A stretch of DNA of 64,000 bases from Pyricularia pennisetigena. Lineage: Eukaryota > Ascomycota > Sordariomycetes > Magnaporthales > Pyriculariaceae. Below, one piece after another: positions 36,061 to 46,109 of this stretch. The position numbers and the translations under genes were made by a program. The stretch is taken from assembly GCF_004337985.1 (NCBI RefSeq), contig NC_043741.1:7956819-8020818 (forward strand). The letters run 5' to 3'. The notes beneath the pieces were generated by a model. The model ran no database searches, was not told the DNA's origin, and was given only the letters and a program-made list of their open reading frames with translations. Within the stretch, counting starts at the first letter, position 1. Every line of letters begins with the position of its first letter.

Positions 36061-37559
36061 TACTAACTTTTTTAGTTTTATTGCTTTTATTTTGGAAAAA
36101 ACCAGTTTCGGTATAATTATTATCCGATTAAACCTGTCCCAAACCGAACGCGATAAAACCGTCTCCGATTTCACCGATTCCAGCTCCAATTTTAACGTTT
36201 ATATCCTAAATATTAATATTTCCAGCGCTGGTTTTAATTTGCACCCCAATTGTTGCACTGGCATTATTATCCTTTTAATGTAAAACGCCAATATATAATT
36301 GCAAATTTGTGGTCGTTTAATTCGGTTGGGTTAAAATAAACCTGTTATTTGGCGTATTTTCGAAATGCGAGGTACCTTTTTCGATTGGGTAAAAAATCGC
36401 ATATTCCGGAAGGTTAATGCCCTTTTTTCTACTGTTCCGGCCGTTGCTAATATATAATAAATATTATTTAAATATATTACGCGTATACGTTTCCCCAAAA
36501 TTATCCAATTTCCAATTGTTAAACAATTTTTAGCGTATAAAATAATAGCAATTATGTTTTCCTGGCCTTTTAACTGCTTCGTTTGGATAGCAAAACCCCC
36601 CCAATATTTTAATATTTTTTGTTTTAACAGGACGCGCCGCATAGGCGAATTTTATTTTCGCCTGGTTTTAATGCTCGTATTAAATATCCCTAAACAATTT
36701 AACGAATAGGACCTGGTGGAAAAAACGTTAGCTTTTAATTTAACGTTAGGTCCAGTTTATATTAATTACTAATATTAGGAACAAAATGGTGGCCGTAATA
36801 CGTTTGTTAATTACATTAATTTTATATATTTGCTTTATTTTAATTTTACCATTATGGATTAGGGGTTTATAGTTAAATTAATAAAATAAATTAAAAACAG
36901 CGATAGATTTTACGACGAAACCGCGACCGCGCGGGTTATCGGGGCCTTAATAAAGGATTTTAATTCCTGGGTTAGTAAACGCCGGGAAACCAATAAACCG
37001 TTTAAAAAAGGTATTTTTGGTAATAATAACGCCGATCTTTTGGCGGTCGTTATTCCGTTTTTTTTATTTATCGATTTTGGCCTTAATTACGATAAATTTA
37101 TATTCGATTCGTTAAAAAAACCCTGCATACCTATTTTAGAAAAAAATAAGGAGGAGGACGATTCGGTCCCTGGATCGTTTACCGCGACCCCAGCTCGGAA
37201 AAAAAGGCGTGGCGTTAATAAACCCATTTTTAAAAAGATATTTAACGTTATTAAACGTTTTCATCTTTTTTAATCGGTTTGGGTTTTTTTGTTTTGCTTT
37301 TTTTTTGGGGTTTGGTGCTATGAAATTGGGGGTTTTATATATATAATATTATAATAATTGTTACTATTAGGATCCGGTTTAATGGATTTATTATTCGTGG
37401 TTAATAGGGTATTATAATAACGGTTATTACTAAGATTTTTTTTGCTGGATTTATAATTGGCGGTGGATAGAGGATATAGTTTATTTGGGTATAAAAAATG
37501 GATAAAAAACGGGTTATTTATACGGAGGATTTTGGAGGAAATTATACCTCGCATTTTAT

Positions 37560-39515
37560 TTTAAACCAAATTTATAATTGGTATTTGTTTGTTTATATTG
37601 ACTAATTTTGCGGACGCTGTTTTACCTCCGTTATTCGCGGGTAAAATCACCGTTATTCGTCCATTTAACTCGTTTTTATAATGGAACGATTTTCGTTTTT
37701 ACCCGTTTTGGTTTGCGTAATTTGCCTTTTATTATTTTAAATTTTATACGCTTTTTTCGTCGGATTTTTCGTATATTCCGTCCAACAAATCTTTTTCAGT
37801 ATTAATTATATTATTAATATTTAAACCGTTTATCCGGTTATATCCCTCCTTTGGATTTGCCCCTGTTTTTTTAATATCCGCTTTAAATAGCACGCTATTG
37901 GGGCGTACGATTTTTTAATTAAATACCTCCAATTTGTCGCCTATTAGCTTTTTTAAACCCAAATATAATAAATTAGGGCCGTCGAAATCGAAACTGGGTA
38001 ATACCTCGGTTTTTTCGCTTCCCCAACCATTTTGGAATAATAAATACGTATAGTGGATTATATCCTAATTGGTTAATATTATATGGTATTTACTATTAAT
38101 GCGTGTACGGGCGATATTTTCCAATATTTTGCGTACCGTAATTGCGATTGGCCCCATCGCTGCACAATTTAGGAATGTTTTTCGCAAATCGTGCGTGGAA
38201 TTGCGGTTATTTTTAATATTTATGGCGAAACCCCTATTAATATATTTAATTATTAGGTATACCGGTTTAAATCCATTCCCGACCGTGGTATATTTTACAA
38301 ACGCTAATTTTAAAATCCCGGTGTACAACGGTTAATTTGTGACTTTTAATCGTAATAACCAGGTTAAATATAGCATTTTAGGGTTTTAATTTTTTATTTT
38401 GTAACCGTAAAAAAATAGGACCAATTGCGGCATTATAATTTCCAATACACCGTAATCTCCTTAGTGGAACGCGTTTATCATTATCTATAAGAAGTTAATT
38501 ATTTGCAAATAGCGGCGTTACGTACGGAAGGCGATATTAATTTTGGGTTTTGTATCCCATAATCCAATACCCATTAAACCGTTAATATAACCAGCGAATA
38601 TATTATCGTAAATACGGTTTACCACGGAAATATATATATTATACAATATATCGGTAAAAACTTTTTCCAGGGCGTTTTTAAAAATTTATTCCCTGTTTAA
38701 TAATCTGTTTTGGATTAAAACAGCAATTATAATATATAAAATGCGGGACCGGAATACATTTTGTAAAAACCGTAAAACGTGGTAAAACTTTTTTTTATTT
38801 CTTTAAAACTGGCTATATTTCCCCAACCCTATTGTATTTATAAATATAATAAAGGCGTAATATTGCTATAATTGGTTAATAAAATTAAATTCGATATAGA
38901 AAAACGCTAATACGGGTAATATTTATTGTTTTTTGTTAAAAGGTTAAAATAATTCGATATAAATTCCCTAAATAGCACGGATATATAACGTTATTTTTTA
39001 ATCCCTATAAACGAAAAACAGGACGGAAAAATAATCGAAATGGTCGGGTAGCAGGTTTAAAAAACGTTTAAAAAGGATTTCGTGGATTTGGATAATTCCT
39101 GCGTATTCCTTTTCGTTTTCGGTAATAACGGGGGTTTGGATAAGGTAAAAGGTTAGTGTAATTCGTGCGAGGGTAGGGTATTATGGGATTATTCCAGGCG
39201 TATATGGGCGGTTGGGAAATAAAAAACCACAAATTTGGTGCATTATATAATATTTGGCGCTTTCGTAATAGGTATCCGGATATTGTAAAAAGGCGGGCGT
39301 TTGCAACCATTTTTGGCGGAAAAGTACGGTGGCGTGCCACTGGGATTGCGTGTATCGTTTAAATCCTGGCGTTAATATAAGGAAACACGATATTAAATTT
39401 TGCATTCGGTTACGTTTTCCATATCCAAGGTCCTATACCTTATCCAGAAAATTGAAATTATTATATGCGAAAAATAATGTTGGGTCACGAGCGATCCTTT
39501 TTAAATTTGTCTGTA

Positions 39516-39557
<42 letters not shown>

Positions 39558-40638
39558 AAAAATTATTATTGCTGTTCGCGGTAAAAGCTAAATATAAATA
39601 TGGATATTACTAATAACGTATTCGGGCAACGGCGATAAATTATTGGGTTTACCGTTTAATAGCTTTATAAAATAAATATATTCCAAACCCGGATAATGTG
39701 TTTACAATACGTCGTAAAATTCCATTATTTATAAGGTATAATGCGAATGCGCGTAACAAATAATTGCTTTTTTGGGTGGAATATCCGTGGGTTAAAATCG
39801 CCAATATTAATATAACGCGTTAATTTTTTAACGTTGGGGGGTTTGTAGTTTTTAAAAAGGTATTTAGTTTCAGGTATACCACGTTCGAAATTTATAACGA
39901 TAAATAAAACGGGCGGTGGCCCCGGGAATACAATAATAATAAAAATATAAATTTATATAATATTGGCGTTTTGGACGGGATTTCCTGGGTGGACGTGTTA
40001 AATACCTGTTTAAACCAATCCATATCGTTTACGTTTTTAACGGAATAATTTTTTATTCCCGAAAATTGGAAATTTGTGGGTTCGAACCGGTTAAAAAGGC
40101 GTAAATATTATATTAATTACTGCAATTCCCTGCGTAAAAAATCGGTTTTAATAGGCCCAGGAAATTTATTATTAAAACGGTATTTAACCCCATTAGCGCG
40201 TAAACGTTTTCGGATTTAAAGGTTTCGTAATGCTTTTTTAAAAAAAAATATTCGCGACGGGGTAGGTCGGGTAATTTCGTAAAAATTTGCCGCTATTACC
40301 TAAACGTGGATAAATTGCGTAAAATTAGTGCGTCGGTAACGGTTACGCCAAAATTTGGTAATATCGCGAATAAATTTGGTTTCGGGGTTTATTTCCGTTT
40401 CGGATTCGGATTCCTTCGGTAATTGCTTTTAATCGATTAAAAAAAGCCTAAATTCCCATTTATTTTCAAATATACGATTGGGCGATAATAATTGGGATAA
40501 CGATAAAAACGAAAATAATTGCGATATCGATGGAGGTAATAGGGTTAGGTTAAACGTAAAATATTAGGTTATAGGTTGCGCGGATGGGAATACCTTTTCG
40601 GGTATATTTATTAGTATTATTGGAAATATATTTTCCAT
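37560..40638 (-). pseudogene. DUF6589-like protein gene, candidate transposase, copy B
   Basis: ATG at 40638 (minus) opens MENIFPIILINIPEKVFPSA; the 3' end is approximate. One frame holds for long stretches with Gln-position stops. Landmarks: a basic block with RDITKFWRNRYRRTNFTQFI; then STQKSNYLLRAFALYLINNG followed by LRRIVNTLSGFGIYLFYKAI, the pattern seen before the core in fungal DUF6589 proteins. The C-terminal part has a GDYGVLEIIMPQLVLFFYGY segment, then FVKYTTVGNGFKPV and YINRGFAINIKNNRNSTHDL, resembling the conserved end of that family. The family name is from memory. A (TA)n run at 39521-39556 interrupts it. As the only non-helicase enzyme-like gene of the element, it is the best transposase candidate, by inference only. 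Confidence 0.55.
39521..39556. repeat. (AT)n microsatellite in the DUF6589-like gene
   Basis: About 18 alternating AT units. Copy A has a shorter interrupted version at 19517-19553. Confidence 0.9.
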
Positions 40639-40951
40639 TGTTAAATTCGGGTTTTATTTGGTTTAATAATATATCGAATAAAGGTTAATATACGTAAATA
40701 TATGGTATAGTGGTAGAAATTTTTTATTTTTTTGTGTATCGGGGGGAATAATGGTTGGCGATATCGTAATATTGGGTATTTTATTGGTGGTACCGCCATA
40801 AACGGCGAAATGCGATAAATTGTCCTTAAATTAGAACGAGCGCGATTTTTTCGGCCAATGTAATTGGTCGAAAAGCTATGTGGCTAAAAGGTATATGGAG
40901 CGCTCGGTCCCCACTGCGAAGCAGGGGGGTTTAGTCTGAGCACTGAGACTA

Positions 40952-41145
40952 ATTGTACCTGCCGTTTGGGGGTATTTATCGCGGTTCACCTTCCTCTCAC
41001 TTTGGGCGGTGTAAGGCCGTGGTCGGGTTTTACCTTCCTGCCTTTGGTTACGGTAATATCGCGGTTTTTTTATCGTATTTACCGTTTACGGGTATTTATC
41101 GCGGTTCACCTTCCTTTTATTTTAAGCGGTATAGGTTCGTTTATC
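40952..41145 (+). repeat. 120-bp minisatellite, right part
   Basis: Starts with the right target-site copy ATTGTACCT, then one full and one partial unit (GGGTATTTATCGCGGTTCAC at about 40971 and again at 41091). It continues the array at 26900-27122. Confidence 0.85.
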
Positions 41146-41510
41146 CATTGGTATAATTCCTTTCCCGTAATGGTTACGATTTTTACCCTTCGCATTTTTC
41201 CCGCGTTATTGTCCTAATCCCTTTTATTTTCCAATTTTTCCTTTACTCGAATTTTTTTCGTTTTTATTCCCTTTTTTTTTACCATTTTATCGATTTTTCC
41301 CGTTTTCTTATCGCTTTATTTTTTATTTATATTATTTTTATTTCGTCCGTCTTCATTTCCTATTCGTTCCTATTTATTATTTATATTGTTATTTATTGTT
41401 ATTAGTTTGTTGTTATTATATCCCGGGCCTTTATTTTTTTAATCGCGTTACAAATAACGTTTGGATAAATTAGTACCGGTAATGGAAATGGTCGGCCTCT
41501 TTACCGTGGT
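41146..41510 (+). other. Pyrimidine-rich stretch, no gene
   Basis: From about 41215 to 41440 the plus strand is strongly T/C-rich with few purines. Pyrimidine-rich tracts are common in fungal promoters, and the coding-like stretch 41515-42082 follows, but no defined element is seen. Confidence 0.45.
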
Positions 41511-41514
41511 AACT

Positions 41515-42082
41515 AATTATTTTCGTTGCATAATAGCAACGGTCGCCCATTTATAAATTATATTGATTAAATACCGATTGGGTGGTATTTTTAATTTATA
41601 TTCGTAACGTTTTCGTCGCGTTATCGGTACCGCGGAGTTTTAAAATAATTTAAATAACGACGAATATACCGCTCCGGAAAATGTATTTATTTTTACGTTT
41701 TTTATATAAAAACGTTTAAAATTAATAAAGTTTAGGAATATAGCCTTACCCCCGACGGTATTAATTACCAACGATATTACGACACTAAAAAATCGTATTA
41801 TTATTATAACGAAACCGTTTACGCTTTTAATTTTATCCTCCGCCGCCGTTTGCGAAAATTAAAAACCACGATTTATAATGGTTATTATATCGTGCAATTT
41901 TTAATTAAAAACACCGTCGTAAATAGTACAAAAATCCCTGGTAAAAATACCGTATTATTTCGAAATTTCTTTACCGCGTATACTAATTGGGTCCGCGTTT
42001 ACCAGGACGTATAACATAAAATGGCCAATTCCGGGGCCGCGACGATTTCTACCAAAACCATTATTTTTATTATTATATTTAA
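41515..42082 (+). pseudogene. Unrecognised coding-like stretch, truncated
   Basis: One plus-strand frame with only Gln-position stops. It contains YSLTPDGINYQRYYDTKKS, then YNETVYAFNFILRRRLRKLK and a FRNFFTAYTNWVRVYQDV segment, followed by KMANSGAAT. It breaks where the 2-kb tandem duplication begins. No family recognised. Confidence 0.4.
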
Positions 42083-42194
42083 TACCTTGTATTCTATGTA
42101 CGGTGACTTACATATGTAAATCAACGTGTTTTGTTTTGCCGCACATCCCCAAATCTAACCCAATCTGGCTAATGTTGTTAACCCACTTGGACTT

Positions 42195-42425
42195 ACATCT
42201 CAAATCAATAACTTACGTCCCATCCCATTTGGATTTACATATTAGCGGGTGGATTTACATCCCATCCCATTTGGACTTATATATTAGCGGGTGGATTTAC
42301 ATCCCATCCCATGTAAATTTATATATTAGCGGGTGGATTTACATCCTATCCCATATGGATTTATATATTAACGGGTGGATTTATATCCCTTTTTATATAT
42401 ATTTACATATTAACCGGTGGATTTA
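42195..42425 (-). repeat. 42-bp minisatellite in unit 1 (14-residue repeat)
   Basis: About five units of GGATTTACATMYYATYCCAT plus an ATATTAGCGGGTGG-type half. Read on the minus strand the unit encodes D-V-N-P-P-A-N-I-Q-I-x-M-G-W with TAA at the Gln positions; read on the plus strand it stays open without stops. The minus frame continues into flanking coding-like sequence, which favours the minus strand. Confidence 0.75.
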
Positions 42426-44224
42426 CTTCCTTTTTATTTACCGCACCTTCCCAATCCACGCCATTAACAAACCGACGTTACCGTACATCCATATACCGTA
42501 CCGTTACCCAGTTTTACGAACGTCCAAACGCTTATAAAATTGGATTAATACCATACGTACCATATTATAAATAATTTCCAACCCCACCTATTTTATTAAT
42601 ATACCATATACCCGACGAAATTGCAATACCTCCACCCGCTTTACGTTTATTTAACGTTATAAATATCGCGACGCTTATAACGTTAATTAAATATTGCAAA
42701 TATTGCAAAACATATTATATTCGATACCGTCCGAATTATTAATATAACGGCGCATTTAGCCGTTGGATTAATATACATTTTTGAAAAACGATATCCCCAT
42801 TATCGCCCATTACGAAATTATATTATATACGAACCAAAATTTTAACCTATACGTATTCCGTAAAATACCGTAATATGTCGACCACCGCGGTTTTTATAAA
42901 GTTAAATAAATAATACGTTAACAATTAAACGATTTATATATAAATTTCAACTTTTTATAATTTAATAGATTTTTTTATTTTCCATATATTGCTATATATA
43001 TATTAACTGCCTACAAATCCCTACACGATTATAATTAACACAGGAAACCAAAGGTATAGCAGGCGTTATTTTTAATTCCCAGGGTATACCGTTTAACGTT
43101 TATTTTCGTTGCCCTTTTCCAAAATACGCCGTATTTCGCGTCGTCGCATTATTATATGTAATAGGATTTTTTCCATTTATAACCTAGAACTCCCCCGCAT
43201 ATATATAAAATATATAATTATATTTTTATAAAAATCGCCGTTTTAATAGTAAAATGTAGGTGTTATAGCAATTATATCCCCTATATTCCTAATGGCCGAA
43301 CATTTTTATATATAATGAAAAAAATTTTATTTATTAATAATCGCGACGTTAATTTTATATCCCAACCGTAACCAATATAAAACTTTATATACCGTACGCA
43401 TTATATAAATTCCCCATATTAACAAAATTATTAGGTAAACTCCCTAATATTACCAAATATTTAAACACGAAATACGTCCAACGTTATATAATTTAATGGG
43501 TTATAGTAAAACCATTTATACGTAAATTAATTTTAATTTGCGGATATAGCGATATTTCCATACCCGGCCAAACTACGTTAAACCAATACCGCTTTTATTA
43601 CCTGCGTAACGCAAAATAGTAAATATAACGTAAATTCGTTTTCGGGTGGTATTGTTAATTTTATGCAAATAAATAACCAGCGTAAATAAAAAAACTATCG
43701 AGCGTTTAAAAAAAAATGTTAAATATTAAACGATTCCGCATTTATTTTGCAAATTTAAAAAATGTTTATTTAAATACCATTTAAATTAAATTTAAATCCT
43801 ACGCAACGCCAATACGGACTTTTATCCTGTTTTAACACAATTAACTAATTTTTAAAATGCGTTCAAAAATTTCTTTAATATCCCGACCCGTCCAATTATT
43901 CCAATTTTTAACGATAAAAATAATTGGAAAAACTCCTTATCCCTAATATTATTTAAAAACCATATTTTAATTTATTATACAATGGATAAATAGCGCGGTA
44001 ATTACGAAAAAATTAATCGCGTTAAACCCGTTTTTAAATTTTACTTTTTTCCGGATTTACGCACCCCTACCGCCCTTTTTTATAGCATTTAGCATTAAAC
44101 CCTTGTATTCTATGTACGGTGACTTACATATGTAAGTCAACGTGTTTTGTTTTGCCGCACATCCCCAAATCTAACCCAATCTGGCTAATGTGGTTAACCC
44201 ATTTGGACTTACATCTCAAATTAA

Positions 44225-44440
44225 TAATTTACATCCCATCCCATTTGGATTTACATATTAGCGGGTGGATTTACATCCCATCCCATATGGATTTACATAT
44301 TAGCGGGTAGATTTACATCCCATCCTAAGTGGATTTACATATTAGCGGGTGGATTTATATCCCATCCTATATGGATTTATATATTAACGGGTGGATTTAC
44401 ATCCCTTTTTATATGCATTTATATATTAACCGGTGGATTT
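44225..44440 (-). repeat. 42-bp minisatellite in unit 2
   Basis: Same repeat as in unit 1, with about five units that diverge from it by transitions. In the plus direction one unit has acquired a stop (CCTAAGTGG near 44316), breaking the long plus-strand frame seen in unit 1. Confidence 0.7.
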
Positions 44441-46109
44441 ACCTCCCTTTTATTTACCGCACCTTCCCAACCCACGCCATTAACCAACCGACGTTACCGT
44501 ACATTTATATACCGTACCGTTACCCAATTTTACGAACGTCCAAACGTTTATAAAATTGGATTAACACTATACGCACCATATTACAAACAGTTTTTAACCC
44601 CACCCATTTTATTAATATACCGTACACCCGACGAAATTGCAATACCTTCACCCGCCTTACGTTTATTTAACATTATAAACATCGCGACGTTTATAACGTT
44701 AATTAAATATTATAAGCATTGCAAAATATATTATATTCGATACCGTCCGAATTATTAATATAACGGCGCACTTAACCGTTGGATTAACATACATTTTTAA
44801 AAAACGACATCCCTATTATCGCCCATTACGAAATTATATTATATACGCACCAAAATTTTAACCTATACGTATGCCGTAAAATACCGTAATATGTCGACCA
44901 CCGCGGCTTTTATAAAGTTAGACAAATAACATTTTAACAATTAAACGACTTATATATAGGTTTTAATTTTTTATAATTTAATATATTTTTTTTATTTTCC
45001 ATATATTGTTATATATATATTAACTGCCTACAAACCTTTACACGATTATAATTAACCCAGGAAGCCAGAGGTACAGCAGGCGTTATTTTCAATTTTCCGT
45101 TTATACCGTTTAACATTTATTTTCGTTACCCTTTTCCAAAACACGCCGTATTTCGCGTTATCGCATTGTTATATATAACAGGACTTTTTCCATTTATAAC
45201 CCAAAAATCCCCCCTATATATATAGCGTATATAATTATATTTTTATAAAAATCGCCGTTTTAATAGTAAAATATAGGTGTTATAACAATTATATCCCCTA
45301 TATTCCTAATTGCCGAACATTTTTATATATAATAAAAAATTTTAATTTATTAATAATCGCGACGTTAACCTTATATCCCAACCGTAACCAGCACAAAACT
45401 TTATATACCGTACGTATTATATAAATTCCCTATACCAACAAAATTATTAGGTAAATTCCCTAATATTACCAAATTTTTAAACACGAAATACGTCCAACGT
45501 TATACAGTTTAATGGGTTATAATAAAACCATTTATACGTAAATTAATTCCAATTTGCGGATATAGCGACATTTCCATACCCGGCCAAACCACGTTAAATT
45601 AATACCGCCTTTATTACCTGCGTGACGCAAAATAGTAAATATAACGTAAATTCGCTTTCGGGTGGTATCGTTAATTTTATACAAATAAATAACCAGCGTA
45701 AATAAAAAAAACTATCGAGCGTTTAAAAAAGAATGTTAAATATTAAACGATTCCGCATTTATTTTACAAATTTAAAAAGTGTTTATTTAAATACCATTTA
45801 AATTAAATTTAAATCCTACGCAACGCTAATACGGATTTTTATCCTGTTTTAACACAATTAACTAATTTTTAAAATACGTCCAAAAATTTTTTTAATATTA
45901 CGACCCGTCCAACCACTCCAATTTTTAACAATAAAAATAATTGGACGAATTCCCTATCCCTAATATTATTTAAAAACCATATTTTAATCCATTATATAAT
46001 GGATATATAACGCGGTAACCACGAAAAAATTAATCGCGTTAAACCCGTTTTTAAATTTCATTTTTTTCCGGATCCACGCACCCCCACTGCCCTTTTTTAT
46101 AGCATTTAA

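Larger units (their letters stand above)
32640..37275 (+). pseudogene. SNF2-like helicase gene, copy B
   Basis: Start at 32640 by alignment with ATG 5928 of copy A (here ATA). N-terminal region 32640-33860 has no recognised domain. The first helicase lobe begins after a motif-rich spacer (33870-34055, possibly an intron). IGKTIIYFTAIYIW stands for the Walker A loop (MGTGKT in copy A), and IFVPANLISQIFKK is motif Ia-like. The second lobe starts near 36080, after another spacer (35925-36075). The stretch at 36092-36283 includes ISSAGFNLHPN (motif V); then RLIRLG and NKPVIWRIFEM (motif VI, the Gln being a stop). A C-terminal basic segment, ARKKRRGVNKPIFKKIF, ends near 37270. It converges on the DUF6589-like gene. 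SNF2 assignment rests on motifs I, V and VI; a clear DEAH box was not identified. Confidence 0.75.
27123..40951 (+). mobile_element. Large TIR helicase element, copy B (13,829 bp, complete)
   Basis: Starts TAGTCTCAGGGCTTATCC (27123) and ends AGCACTGAGACTA (40951), so TIRs are about 13-15 bp. Flanks are ATTATACCT (27114-27122) and ATTGTACCT (40952-40960), a 9-bp target duplication with one RIP-type difference; the interrupted minisatellite confirms both ends. Genes in order: RecQ-type helicase (+), acidic-repeat protein (+), SNF2-like helicase (+), DUF6589-like protein (-). All are degraded. A 9-bp duplication suits Mutator-like or hAT-like transposition rather than Tc1/mariner, but no transposase of those families is recognised. 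Confidence 0.88.

Noticed and set aside
27123..40951. Starship or Helitron identity for the 13.8-kb element
   Set aside because: No DUF3435-type tyrosine recombinase or Rep/Pif1-type Helitron protein was recognised, and Helitrons lack TIRs and target duplications.
42103..42537. 144-codon plus-strand frame with repeated peptide
   Set aside because: It is the antisense of a minus-strand frame that continues through flanking coding-like sequence; RIP removed stops on this strand. In unit 2 the plus frame is broken.
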